From assembly GCA_963839815.1 (NCBI GenBank), contig CAWIWF010000006.1, positions 62,001-126,000 of the forward strand: DNA of 64,000 nt. The letters run 5' to 3'. Positions 34,099 to 42,688 of this stretch are shown in pieces. The DNA is from JACVRM01 sp963839815. GTDB taxonomy: Bacteria > Actinomycetota > Thermoleophilia > Gaiellales > Gaiellaceae. Below the pieces are notes generated by a model. The model worked only from the letters and a program-made list of their open reading frames with translations. It searched no databases and was not told where the DNA came from. Within the stretch, counting starts at the first letter, position 1. Each line of letters starts with the position of its first letter. A program made the translations under genes and the position numbers.

Positions 34099-35121
34099 CT
34101 AGCGGTCGGCGGGCACCGACGCGAACTGCGGGATGATGTCGCTGCCGTAGGCCGAGAGCGTCTCCTGCTGCCCCTCGGTCATCAGGTACACGTTGAACTG
34201 GTCGACGCCGACCGCCTCGAGCTCGCGCAGCTTCGCCGTCGCCTGCTCGGCGTCTCCGAGCACGCAGAAGCGGTCGCAGATCTCGTCGGTGACGAACTCG
34301 CCGTGGGCCGCGCCGACCCGGCTGTGGTCCTTGTAGTCGTAGAACTTCCGCGCCTTGACGAAGTCGGTCAGCGCCTCCGGGATCTCCGAGTCCCAGCCAT
34401 AGCGCTCGATCAGGTCCATGACGTGGTTCGAGACCATGGCCGGGAACCAGCGCACCTGCTCACGGGCGGCGGCGAGATCGCCGGAGATGTGGCTCGGCGC
34501 GCCGACGATGCACTTGAGCTCGGCCGGGTCGCGTCCCGCCTCCTCCGCCGCCTTCCGCGCCGTGTCCATGATCCACTGGATGATCTGCGGGTCGGCGAGC
34601 TGGATGATCACGCCGTCCGCTACGCGCCCGGCGACTGCGAGCGCCTTCGGCCCGTAGCCGGCGATCCACATCGGGATGTCGGGCAGGTCGGTGCGCGCCC
34701 ACTCGAGCTTCAGCTCCTTGCCGTTCCACTCGACGGGACGGCCGTTCATGAGGTCCTTCATCATCCGGCAGCGCGCCTCGAACTCGGCCACCTTGACCGG
34801 CTTCAGGCCGACCACGCGCCGGGACGAGTCGCCGCGGCCGATCCCCATCACCATCCGGCCCTCGGAGAGGTCGTGCATGGTCGCGTACCAGCTCGCGGTC
34901 ACCGTCGGGTCGCGGATGCCCGGGTTGGTGACGAAGTGCCCGAGCTTGAGCTTCGAGGTGCGCGAGGCGGCGATCGGCAGGGTCGCGTAGGACTCCTGCC
35001 AGAGGATGTGCGAGTCGTACGTCCAGCCGTAGTCGAAGCCGTGCCGCTCGGTGGCTTCCATCAGCTCGAAGAACCGCGAGAACGGCGGATCGGGCAGAAC
35101 GGTGACGCCGAAGGTGAGCAT
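34099..35121 (-). CDS. LLM class F420-dependent oxidoreductase (CPS_4043-like)
   Basis: 340 residues with a luciferase-like TIM-barrel fold. MLTFGVTVLPDPPFSRFFEL, the cofactor-side ATERHGFDYGWTYDSHI, LPIAASRTSKLKLGHFVTNP, RMVMGIGRGDSSRRVVGLKP and DIPMWIAGYGPKALAVAGRV follow the order of F420-dependent members, and the whole resembles the TIGR03842/CPS_4043 subfamily. That subfamily commonly sits near hydantoinase/dihydropyrimidinase genes, as it does here (9 kb away), so a redox role in cyclic-ureide breakdown is plausible but unproven. ATG 35121 is used because the upstream codons to 35226 are low-complexity. It is divergent from the aldehyde dehydrogenase gene across an SDR remnant. Confidence 0.82.
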   Translation of the reverse strand: MLTFGVTVLPDPPFSRFFELMEATERHGFDYGWTYDSHILWQESYATLPIAASRTSKLKLGHFVTNPGIRDPTVTASWYATMHDLSEGRMVMGIGRGDSSRRVVGLKPVKVAEFEARCRMMKDLMNGRPVEWNGKELKLEWARTDLPDIPMWIAGYGPKALAVAGRVADGVIIQLADPQIIQWIMDTARKAAEEAGRDPAELKCIVGAPSHISGDLAAAREQVRWFPAMVSNHVMDLIERYGWDSEIPEALTDFVKARKFYDYKDHSRVGAAHGEFVTDEICDRFCVLGDAEQATAKLRELEAVGVDQFNVYLMTEGQQETLSAYGSDIIPQFASVPADR

Positions 35122-35248
35122 CGAGGCCTCCTGGTGAGCGGCTGGGTACCAGGGAGACGGTACCCGGGCCGGTCGAGCCGTGCAGCGGCGTCCGGCGCCC
35201 GGCCGCGAGCCGGCGACTCGGGACAAGCGCCGCCGAAGCGTCCGCGCG

Positions 35249-35389
35249 CTAGGTGCAGAGCCAGCCGCCGTCGACGACCAGGTTGATGCCGTTCATGGCC
35301 TGGTTCTCGAGCAGGAAGCGCGAGGCGCCGACGACCTCGGCCACTGTCACCAGGCGCCCGATCGGCGTCCGCGAGACGAGCTCCTCGCA
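35249..35389 (-). pseudogene. C-terminal remnant of a short-chain dehydrogenase/reductase
   Basis: Minus-strand codons give CEELVSRTPIGRLVTVAEVV, then GASRFLLENQAMNGINLVVD and GGWLCT before a TAG. This is the standard SDR ending (TPxGRxxxxxEVAxxxxFLxS...INVDGG). The remaining ~200 N-terminal residues, including the Rossmann motif and YxxxK, are missing: homology stops at about 35390, 17 bases from the start of the divergent aldehyde dehydrogenase. The gene was truncated by a deletion or rearrangement at this point. Confidence 0.7.
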
Positions 35390-35406
35390 CCGCGTAAAGT
35401 GGCGCC

Positions 35407-36837
35407 GTGGCGACAACGGTCACCGAGCGCAGGCTGCTCATCGATGGCGAGTGGGTGGAGACCGGGGCATGGCGCGAAGTGCGGTCGCCCTACTCCGGCG
35501 AGGTGGTCGGGCGTGTCCCCACGGCCGGCGCGGCCGAAGCTCGGCGGGCGGTGGACGCGGCCGCCGGGGCGATGCGGGAGCCGCTACCGGCGCACAAGCG
35601 TGCAGAGATCCTCGTGCGGGTGGCCGGGCTGCTCGGGCGGCGGCACGACGAGGTCGCGCGGCTGATCTCGGACGAGGCGGGCAAGCCGCTCAAGGCGGCG
35701 CGGGTCGAGGTGTCGCGGGCGATGTCGACGTACACGATGGCCGCGGTCGAGGCACGCACGCTGGCCGGCGAGGTCGTGCCGATGGACGGCTCGCAGGCGG
35801 GCGAGGGCAAGCTGGCGTTCACGCTGCGGGTCCCCGCCGGGGTGGTGGGGGCGATCTCGCCGTTCAACTTCCCGCTCAACCTGGTCGCGCACAAGATCGC
35901 GCCGGCGCTCGCCGCCGGCTGCGCGGTGGTGCTGAAGCCAGCAGGCCAGACGCCGCTGTCGGCGCTGCTTCTGGCCGAGCTCGAGACGGAGGCCGGCCTG
36001 CCGCCGGGCTGGCTGAACGTGCTCGTCGGCCCGGCGTCGGAGATCGGCGACGTTCTGGTCGCGGACGACCGTGTCGCCGTCCTCACCTTCACCGGCTCGG
36101 GCGACGTCGGCTGGGGCCTGCGCGAGCGGGCACCGCGCAAGAAGGTGCTGCTCGAGCTCGGCAACGCCACTCCGCTGATCGTCGAGGCCGACGCCGACGT
36201 CTCGGCCGCGGCGGCAGCCGTTGCGCAGCACGCGTTCTCCTTCGCCGGCCAGAGCTGCATCTCGATCCAGCGCGTGTACGTCGCCCGCGAGGCGTGGGAC
36301 GCGTTCGTGGCCGACGTCGTGCCGCGGGTCGAGGCCCTGCGCGTCGGCGACCCGGCAGACGACGAGACGGACGTCGGACCGGTGATCGACGAGGGCTCGC
36401 GGGAGCGGATCCTCTCCTGGATCGAGGAAGCGCGCTCCGCCGGTGCCGAGATCCTCGCAGGCGGCGAGCTGCGCGACGGCGTGCTCCGGCCGACGGTGAT
36501 CGCCCGCCCGCCGGCGGACGCGAAGGTGGTCTGCGAGGAGGTGTTCGGCCCCGTCGTCACGCTCGTCCCGTTCGACACGCTTGACGAGGCGATCGAGCTG
36601 GCGAACGGAACCCGTTACGGCCTCCAGGCCGGCATCTTCACCGGCAGCCTCGACAGCGCGCTGCGCGCGGCCCAGCGGCTCGAGTTCGGCGGCGTGACGA
36701 TCAACGAGGCGCCAACCTTCCGGGCCGATCAGATGCCGTACGGCGGCGTCAAGGACTCGGGCAACACGCGCGAGGGGCCCGCGTACTCGGTGCGGGAGCT
36801 CACCGAGGAGCGCCTCGTCGTGGTCAATCTCCCGTAG
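35407..36837 (+). CDS. NAD(P)-dependent aldehyde dehydrogenase
   Basis: 476 residues, the usual length. Visible are the PFNFPLNLVAHKIAPALAAG and VVLKPAGQTPLSALLLAELE cofactor region, the general-base Glu in KKVLLELGNATPLIVEADAD, the catalytic Cys in FSFAGQSCISIQRVYVA, and EEVFGPVVTLVPF. The GQSCISIQR context is that of the lactaldehyde/phosphonoacetaldehyde/non-phosphorylating GAPDH branch rather than the CoA-acylating branch. The natural substrate is unknown. The GTG start at 35407 is followed one base after the stop by an MFS gene and then a 4-base-overlapping membrane gene, so the three form an operon. Confidence 0.9.
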   Translation: MATTVTERRLLIDGEWVETGAWREVRSPYSGEVVGRVPTAGAAEARRAVDAAAGAMREPLPAHKRAEILVRVAGLLGRRHDEVARLISDEAGKPLKAARVEVSRAMSTYTMAAVEARTLAGEVVPMDGSQAGEGKLAFTLRVPAGVVGAISPFNFPLNLVAHKIAPALAAGCAVVLKPAGQTPLSALLLAELETEAGLPPGWLNVLVGPASEIGDVLVADDRVAVLTFTGSGDVGWGLRERAPRKKVLLELGNATPLIVEADADVSAAAAAVAQHAFSFAGQSCISIQRVYVAREAWDAFVADVVPRVEALRVGDPADDETDVGPVIDEGSRERILSWIEEARSAGAEILAGGELRDGVLRPTVIARPPADAKVVCEEVFGPVVTLVPFDTLDEAIELANGTRYGLQAGIFTGSLDSALRAAQRLEFGGVTINEAPTFRADQMPYGGVKDSGNTREGPAYSVRELTEERLVVVNLP

Positions 36838-36838
36838 C

Positions 36839-38095
36839 GTGGACGGCAGCGCCAGCGCCGCCGGCGGCGGCGGCGAGCAGGCCGGCAGCGGCGCGCGCGG
36901 TCTCGGGCGGCGCACTGCCGCGGCGGCGGGGATCGGCCTCGGCGTCGCCGCGGGCTTCAACATCGCCAACGTCGGAGCGGCGGCAGCCGTGCTGTCGGAC
37001 GAGTACGCCGTCCGGCTCGGCACGATCGGGTTCCTGACGACGGCGCTCTTCTCCACGCACCTCGTCATGCAGATGCCCGGCGGGCGGCTCACCGACCGGC
37101 TCGGGTCCCGCCGCGTCGGCCTCGCAGGGCTGAGCGCAATCGTCGCAGGCAACGCCGTCGCCCTGCTTGCGCCGGCGTTTGCGGTGGCAGCGGCGGGACG
37201 GCTCCTGATGGGGATCGGGACGGGGATGGCGTTCGTCGCCGGCAGCGACTACGTCCGGGCGACGATCGGCTCGACGACCGCGCAGGGTCTCTACGGCGGC
37301 GCGGGCGTCGGCGGCGGCGGGCTGGCCATCGCGATCGTGCCGCTGGCAGTCGGGGGGCTCGACTGGCGCGCGCCGTACGTGACGGCGCTCGTCCTGTGCC
37401 TCGCCGTGCTCGCCCTGCTCTGGGCGGCGCCGCCCGACCGGCACCGTGATGCCGCTCGGCCGGCTCCCACCGGTCTGCGCACCATCGTCGCCGACCGGCG
37501 GCTGTACCCGCTCGCCCTCATCCACACAGCCTCGTTCAGCTTCAGCGTCATCGTCGGCATCTGGACGGTGGCGCTCCTCGAGGGGGACGGCTACAGCCGC
37601 GAGGTCGGCGGCGCGGTCGGGGCGCTGACGCTGCTCGGCGGCCTCGCCACCCGACCCCTCGGCGGCACGCTGATGCAGCGCTGGCCGGCGCGGACGCCCT
37701 GGCTGATTCGAACGAGCATGCTCGGCGGCGCGCTGGGGACGGTCGTCCTGGTGCTCGACGCGCCGCTCGGGCTGCGGATCGCGGGGGCAGCCCTGCTCGG
37801 CCTCGCGGCCGGCTTCCCCTTCGCGCCGGCCTTCAGCGGCGCCCAGGCTCTCCGCCGGGACGCACCCGGCCTCGCCGTCGGCTTCGTCAACAGCTCGGCG
37901 ACGCTGACGATCCTCGTGGGTGCCCCGCTCGTCGGCTTCTCGTTCGCGCTCCCGGGTGACGGCGCCGTCGGCTTCGTCACGGTCGCGCTGCTCTGGGCGG
38001 CCGCCGCGCTCTCGAGCGCTTCGCCGGGGCGAGAGCGGCTCACCGGCCGGGGTCAGGCGGGCCTCACCCGCGAGGACGGGCTGGAGGCGGGATGA
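36839..38095 (+). CDS. MFS transporter
   Basis: 418 residues with twelve membrane helices. The loop 2-3 motif is HLVMQMPGGRLTDRLGSRRV, close to the canonical GxLaDrxGrkxxl, and AGRLLMGIGTGMAFVAGSDY in helix 4 matches NarK/cyanate-type (CynX-like) permeases. The first ~20 residues are Gly/Ala-rich and cytosolic. It lies one base after the aldehyde dehydrogenase stop and overlaps the next gene by four bases (ATGA), so it probably moves that enzyme's substrate or product. The frame is intact. Confidence 0.88.
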   Translation: MDGSASAAGGGGEQAGSGARGLGRRTAAAAGIGLGVAAGFNIANVGAAAAVLSDEYAVRLGTIGFLTTALFSTHLVMQMPGGRLTDRLGSRRVGLAGLSAIVAGNAVALLAPAFAVAAAGRLLMGIGTGMAFVAGSDYVRATIGSTTAQGLYGGAGVGGGGLAIAIVPLAVGGLDWRAPYVTALVLCLAVLALLWAAPPDRHRDAARPAPTGLRTIVADRRLYPLALIHTASFSFSVIVGIWTVALLEGDGYSREVGGAVGALTLLGGLATRPLGGTLMQRWPARTPWLIRTSMLGGALGTVVLVLDAPLGLRIAGAALLGLAAGFPFAPAFSGAQALRRDAPGLAVGFVNSSATLTILVGAPLVGFSFALPGDGAVGFVTVALLWAAAALSSASPGRERLTGRGQAGLTREDGLEAG

Positions 38096-38517
38096 CCCTG
38101 CATGGGGCCGGCGGCGCTCGCTGGCTCGCGGGCACGACCGCTGCAGTGGCCGCGGCCGACCTCGCCCACACTGCGCTCGCCGTCGCGGCTGGGCCGGTCG
38201 CCGCCAACGCGCGCTCGGCGGCGTACGGCGCAATTGCGCTGCTGCTCGGCGCTTGCTGGGCGGCGGCCGTGCTGATGACGGGCTCGGCCCTGGTGGCCGC
38301 CGCCGCCGGCATCGTGCTGGGCGGCGCGCTGGGGAACGTGACAGCGCTGCTGCTCTGGCCGTCGGTTGCTGGTGTCCCGGATCCGATCCGCTGGGGCGAG
38401 GGCGCCTTCAACCTCGGCGACGTCGCGATTCTGGCCGGCGTGCCGCTGACGGTGGCAGCCGCCGTCCTCTTCGCGCTCCGAGACCCGGAGCGACTGCGCC
38501 GGCCCGTGCCCAGCTAG
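38092..38517 (+). CDS. Signal peptidase II-like membrane protein, one catalytic Asp missing
   Basis: 141 residues, four membrane helices, the size and topology of LspA. The second catalytic region is well preserved (WGEGAFNLGDVAILAGVPLT; LspA has FNxADxxI). The first, normally GNxxDR, reads GGALGNVTALLLWP, with Thr/Ala where the catalytic Asp and Arg belong. It is therefore probably not a working aspartyl lipoprotein peptidase, and a genuine lspA is expected elsewhere. Its fixed place behind the dehydrogenase and MFS genes suggests recruitment to another function. Confidence 0.65.
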   Translation: MTLHGAGGARWLAGTTAAVAAADLAHTALAVAAGPVAANARSAAYGAIALLLGACWAAAVLMTGSALVAAAAGIVLGGALGNVTALLLWPSVAGVPDPIRWGEGAFNLGDVAILAGVPLTVAAAVLFALRDPERLRRPVPS

Positions 38518-39758
38518 CCGGAGCCGGCGACCCAGTCGATCGTGCGGCTCGCGAGCCGGTCGAGCGCCTGGACGCTCAGCTCGATGTGCTCGGGCTCGGT
38601 GTCCTCGAGCTTCGTGTGTGACAGCCCGCGCAGGCTCTGCACGAACAGCATCGCCGTCGGGACGCCGGCTCTGGCCACCTCAGCGGCGTCGTGAAGCGGG
38701 CCGCTCGGGAGCCGGTGCGACTCGCCGGCGACCTCGCGGATCGCGTCGTCGGCGAAGCCCACGAGCGTCTCGTCGAACAGGATCGGCTGGATGTTCCAGA
38801 TCCGGCTCCAGGAGACCTCGACGTCCTCCTCGGCGGCGAAGCGCTCGGAGGCCTCCTTCGCCTCGGCCAGCATGCGCGCGAGCGAGTCGGCGTCCATGTG
38901 GCGCTGGTCGAGGAGCTGCTCGGCCGTCTCGACCACCGAGGTGACGATGCCCGGCTTGCAGACGACGCCGCCGGAGGTGCAGACCGCGCCGGTGCCGGCG
39001 CGCTTCGCGATCGCGCGGATCTCGAGCGCCAGCTTGGCGGCGCCGGCGAGCGCGTCGCGGCGCTGATTCATCGGCGTCGAGCCGGCGTGCGCTGCCTGGC
39101 CGCGCCAGGTGATCTGGGAGCGCTCGACGCCGAAGGTGCCGATCACGGCGCCGAGCGGCAGACCCTTGGCCTCGAGCACGGGGCCCTGCTCGATGTGGAG
39201 CTCGAGGTAGGCGGCGGCGCTCGCGAGCTGGCGATGCGCCTCGAGGGCGCGGTCGAGCTCGACTCCGTGCTCGCGCAGCGCGTCCTCCCAGCGGATGCCG
39301 TCGGCGTCGGTGCGCTCGCGGATCTCCGCCTGGTCGTCCATCGTCCCGGACGCGGCGCTCGAGCCGAAGAGGCTGCGGCCGAAGCGGGCGCCCTCCTCGT
39401 CGGCCCAGTTGACGAGCCGCACGGTGACGGCCGGCTCGCCCTCCTCGGCGATCCGGCGCAGCACCTCGACGCCGGCCATCACGTTGAGGGCGCCGTCGAG
39501 CCAGCCGCCGTTCGGCACCGAGTCGATGTGCCCGCCGATGAGGACAGCCCTGTCGGAGCGCCCGGCGAGCGTCCACCACTGATTCCCCGCTTCGTCGGTC
39601 TCCTGCGCGAGCGGCAGGCCGGCGAGCGTGCCGGCAAGCCAGTCCTTCGCCTGCACCCACGTGTCGGTCCAGGCGACTCGCTGGGCGCCGTCTTCGTCGC
39701 CCGTCAGCTCGCGCAACTCGCGCAACTCGGCGACGGTGCGGCTCGGGTCGAGGGGCAT
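38514..39758 (-). CDS. M20-family N-carbamoyl-amino acid hydrolase / beta-ureidopropionase / allantoate amidohydrolase
   Basis: 414 residues, the usual size for the HyuC/AmaB/AllC group. Di-metal ligands are visible: H77 (LIGGHIDSVPNGG), D88 (LDGALNVMAGVEVL), E121-E122 (NWADEEGARFG), H188 (LELHIEQGPVLE) and the C-terminal His in LPSGPLHDAAEVA. The dimerisation domain carries QAAHAGSTPMNQRRDALAGA. The enzyme cleaves a carbamoyl group to give amino acid, CO2 and ammonia. With the dihydropyrimidinase at 44129 this would be the second hydrolytic step of pyrimidine degradation. It is divergent from the ABC importer operon across a 320-base gap that holds one of two shared leader elements. Confidence 0.88.
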   Translation of the reverse strand: MPLDPSRTVAELRELRELTGDEDGAQRVAWTDTWVQAKDWLAGTLAGLPLAQETDEAGNQWWTLAGRSDRAVLIGGHIDSVPNGGWLDGALNVMAGVEVLRRIAEEGEPAVTVRLVNWADEEGARFGRSLFGSSAASGTMDDQAEIRERTDADGIRWEDALREHGVELDRALEAHRQLASAAAYLELHIEQGPVLEAKGLPLGAVIGTFGVERSQITWRGQAAHAGSTPMNQRRDALAGAAKLALEIRAIAKRAGTGAVCTSGGVVCKPGIVTSVVETAEQLLDQRHMDADSLARMLAEAKEASERFAAEEDVEVSWSRIWNIQPILFDETLVGFADDAIREVAGESHRLPSGPLHDAAEVARAGVPTAMLFVQSLRGLSHTKLEDTEPEHIELSVQALDRLASRTIDWVAGSG

Positions 39759-39866
39759 CGAGGCGAGCTTAGACCGGCGGCGCGATGATCGGCGCAGTCT
39801 CCGCAGGGCAGGCGCCGCCGCGGGTGCCGAGCGACCAGCCGCCGGCCCGCGACGGTGAGCGGCCCG

Positions 39867-39941
39867 CTCAGATTCACGCGCGCGCCCCCACCCGGGTGGG
39901 GGCGTCTCTCGCTCCCTCCACCTGCCGACGAGGCTACCGCG
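39867..39941 (+). promoter_or_regulatory. Conserved 75-nt hairpin element, copy 1
   Basis: The block starts CTCAGAT, contains the hairpin CCCCCACCCGGGTGGGGG (39885-39902) and ends GAGGCTACC at about 39939. It matches 43908-43982 at about 70 of 75 positions. It ends 138 bases before the start of the first ABC permease gene. The A-to-G difference in the stem faces U, so pairing survives in RNA. It could be a leader RNA, a protein-binding site, or a copy of a dispersed repeat. Confidence 0.55.
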
Positions 39942-40078
39942 GAGACGCGCACGCATGGGTGCCGAGAGCGTGCCGTCTCCGTACCGATCGATCCACCGCG
40001 CGCGGCGCCCGAGACGGCCTGCTCGCGGCCCTGCGCCTGCCCGGGAGCCCCGGCCGACGGTGTGGTGGAATACCAGCA

Positions 40079-40984
40079 GTGGAGGCTCGCGCCGAGCGCC
40101 CGACCGGGCAGACGAGGTTCAGGCTTCCCGAGGGGGCCGCCGCCGCCGCCCTACGCCAGGCGGGGATGCTGCTCGGGGTGCTCGTCGCCCTCTGGGCGCT
40201 CTGGGAGGCCTTCAAGGCCGTCGGCGAGGCCACCGGGCTCCGGCTCGGCAACTTCCGCGTCAACGACCGGACGATGCCGCACATCCACGAGATCGTCGGC
40301 CAGCTGTTCGAGCCCTCGCGCCGCAACGGCCCGCTGCTGATCGAGGTGCTCTGGGACTCCGCCCTCTTCACGGCCAAGGAAGCGGCTGCAGGCTTCGTCC
40401 TGGGCGCCGTGATCGGCTTCGCGATCGCGGTCGTGCTCGTCCACTCGCGACTGCTGCAGCGCGGGTTCCTGCCGTACATCGTCGCCTCGCAGACGATCCC
40501 GATCCTGGCGATCGCGCCCATGGTCGTCGTCTGGGTCAACCCGAAGCTGCCGCCCGACCTGCGCGACTGGGGCGCCGTCGCCGTCATCGCCGCGTACCTG
40601 ACCTTCTTCCCCGTCGCGATCAACACGCTCCGCGGCCTGCAGTCGGCCGACCGGCGCGCCCACGAGCTCATGCGCTCGTACGCCGCCTCGAGCTGGTCGG
40701 TGCTCTGGAAGCTGCGCGTGCCGGCCTCGCTGCCGTACGTCTTCGCCGCGCTCAAGATCGCGGCGACCGCGAGCGTGGTCGGCGCCATCATCGGCGAGCT
40801 GCCTGCCTCGATCCAGAGCGGGCTCGGCGGCGCCATCCTCAACTTCAACCAGTACTACACCTCCGAGCCTGCAAATCTCTGGGCGACCAACCTCGTGGCT
40901 GCCGCGCTCGGCATCACGTTCTTCCTGGCCGTCGTCGTCGCGGAGAAGCTCGTCGTCCGCCGGGCCCCGGAGCACGTCGCATGA
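40079..40984 (+). CDS. ABC transporter permease (NMT1/SsuC type), first of two
   Basis: 301 residues with six membrane helices. The coupling motif RRAHELMRSYAASSWSVLWK (EAAxxxGAs variant) is followed by LRVPASLPYVFAALKIAATA, the BPD_transp_1 signature of SsuC/TauC/ThiX-type permeases. GTG 40079 is chosen; the upstream frame is repetitive and contains the leader element. It overlaps the ATPase gene by four bases (ATGA), starting the permease-ATPase-permease-binding protein operon. Cargo is likely a flat nitrogen compound such as a pyrimidine or hydantoin, judged from the flanking hydrolases. Confidence 0.88.
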   Translation: MEARAERPTGQTRFRLPEGAAAAALRQAGMLLGVLVALWALWEAFKAVGEATGLRLGNFRVNDRTMPHIHEIVGQLFEPSRRNGPLLIEVLWDSALFTAKEAAAGFVLGAVIGFAIAVVLVHSRLLQRGFLPYIVASQTIPILAIAPMVVVWVNPKLPPDLRDWGAVAVIAAYLTFFPVAINTLRGLQSADRRAHELMRSYAASSWSVLWKLRVPASLPYVFAALKIAATASVVGAIIGELPASIQSGLGGAILNFNQYYTSEPANLWATNLVAAALGITFFLAVVVAEKLVVRRAPEHVA

Positions 40985-41811
40985 GCAGCAACGAGCTCGT
41001 CGTCTCGCTCGCGAACGTGACCAAGACGTTCGGGACGGGCAACGTGACGGCGCTGCAGGACATCGACCTCGAGGTGCGCGCGGGCGAGTTCATCTCGCTG
41101 ATCGGACCCTCAGGCTGCGGCAAGTCGACGCTGCTCAGGATCGTCGGCGACCTGGTCGAGCCGACGGCAGGTGAGGCGGTCGTCAACGGCAAGACACCGC
41201 ACCAGGCCAGGGTCGACCGCGACTACGGCATGGTCTTCCAGGACGCGGTGCTCTACGACTGGCGCACCGTTGGTCGCAACATCTCGCTCCCGCTGGAGCT
41301 GCTCGGCTGGGATCGCCGCCGACGCCAGCAGCGCATCCGCGAGCTGCTCGAGCTCGTCGAGCTGTCCGGGTTCGAGAACCACCACCCGTGGCAGCTCTCC
41401 GGCGGCATGCAGCAGCGCGTCTCGATCGCACGCGCACTCTCGTTCTCGCCGCCGCTGCTGCTGATGGACGAGCCCTTCGGCGCGCTCGACGAGATGACGC
41501 GCGAACGGCTCAACCTGGAGCTGCTCGAGATCTGGCAGCGCAGCGGCAGCACGATCATCTTCGTCACGCACAACATCTCCGAGGCCGTGTTCCTCTCCAC
41601 GCGCGTCGTCGTCATGTCGCCGCGGCCCGGACGGATCACCGGCATCGTCGACATCGACCTGCCCTACCCGCGCGACGCGCAGACGCCCGAGCGGCCGCGC
41701 TTCTTCGAGCTCGTCACCGCCGTCCGGGACCAGCTGCGCGCCGGAGGCGAGGCGGCCGGCGAGGAGTCTGAGGCCGAGCTGCTCGTGCGCGAGGAGCGGC
41801 TCGACCGGTGA
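40981..41811 (+). CDS. ABC transporter ATP-binding protein (NMT1/SsuB type)
   Basis: 276 residues. Walker A IGPSGCGKST, Q loop VFQDAVLYDW, signature LSGGMQQRVSIARAL, Walker B LLLMDEPFGALDE and the H switch FVTHNISEAVFLSTRV are all intact. It hydrolyses ATP to drive import through the two flanking permeases. The last ~25 residues (GEEAAGEESEAELL-like, acidic) are an extension. It overlaps both neighbours by four bases, so translation is coupled. Confidence 0.93.
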   Translation: MSSNELVVSLANVTKTFGTGNVTALQDIDLEVRAGEFISLIGPSGCGKSTLLRIVGDLVEPTAGEAVVNGKTPHQARVDRDYGMVFQDAVLYDWRTVGRNISLPLELLGWDRRRRQQRIRELLELVELSGFENHHPWQLSGGMQQRVSIARALSFSPPLLLMDEPFGALDEMTRERLNLELLEIWQRSGSTIIFVTHNISEAVFLSTRVVVMSPRPGRITGIVDIDLPYPRDAQTPERPRFFELVTAVRDQLRAGGEAAGEESEAELLVREERLDR

Positions 41812-42629
41812 GCGCGCTCCAGCTCGAGACCGCCCCTCGCGGCGGCTGGGCGCGCTTCGGCCGCCAGGTCGGCGACTGGGTCCCCGCCGCCGTCGTCTTC
41901 GTGCTCGGCATCGGCATCTGGGAGGGGTACGTCCGCGGATTCGACGTCGGCAGCTTCCTGCTGCCGGCGCCGACGGCGATTCTCGACACGCTGCTCGGCG
42001 ACTTCCGCTTCTTCTCGGACGCCGGCCTGTTCACGTTCAAGGAGGCCCTCGGCGGCTTCGCGCTCGGCTCGGGCGCCGGCGTCCTAGCCGCGCTGGTCTT
42101 CGCCCGTTGGCGTCCGCTCGGCCGCGCGATCATGCCGTACGCGATCGCGGCCAACGCCGTCCCGATCATCGCCTTCGCGCCGATCACCAACAACTGGTTC
42201 GGCGTTCTGAACCCGTTCTCGAAGATGGCGATCGCTGCCGTGCTCTGCTTCTTCCCGGTGATGGTGAACACGCTGCGGGGGCTGACGTCCGTGCGGCCGG
42301 CGCAGATCGAGCTGATGCGCTCCTACGCCGCCAGCGAGCGCGAGATCTTCCGGCGGGTGCGCATCCCCAACGCGTTGCCCTATCTCTTTGCGGCCTTGAA
42401 GGTGGCGACCGTTCTCGCCATGATCGGCGCCATCGTCGGGGACTACTTCGGCGGCTCCCCAAATGCACTCGGCATTCAGATCAGGCGTTTCGTGGGCATC
42501 TCGGCCTTCGAGGAGGCGTGGGCGGCGATCACCGTCGCCAGCGCGCTCGGCATCGTGTTCTACGCCGCCGTGGCCCTCGCCGAGCGGGTGACCACGCGGT
42601 GGCAGCCCCTGCAGCAGGGGGGCGAGTGA
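41808..42629 (+). CDS. ABC transporter permease (NMT1/SsuC type), second
   Basis: 273 residues with six helices. AIAANAVPIIAFAPITNNWF and PAQIELMRSYAASEREIFRR followed by VRIPNALPYLFAALKVATVL carry the permease coupling signature. It is clearly paralogous to the permease at 40079; two different permeases in one NMT1-type system suggest a heterodimeric channel. The GTG start overlaps the ATPase stop by four bases, and the binding protein follows 59 bases later. Confidence 0.9.
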   Translation: MSALQLETAPRGGWARFGRQVGDWVPAAVVFVLGIGIWEGYVRGFDVGSFLLPAPTAILDTLLGDFRFFSDAGLFTFKEALGGFALGSGAGVLAALVFARWRPLGRAIMPYAIAANAVPIIAFAPITNNWFGVLNPFSKMAIAAVLCFFPVMVNTLRGLTSVRPAQIELMRSYAASEREIFRRVRIPNALPYLFAALKVATVLAMIGAIVGDYFGGSPNALGIQIRRFVGISAFEEAWAAITVASALGIVFYAAVALAERVTTRWQPLQQGGE

Positions 42630-42688
42630 CGAGGGAAGACCGGTGCACGGCCAACCCGTGCGCGGACACTGGACGGAGGAGGAACCGG

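Noticed and set aside
40151..40975. Minus-strand frames antisense to the ABC permease
   Set aside because: No motif; codon pattern mirrors the real permease gene.
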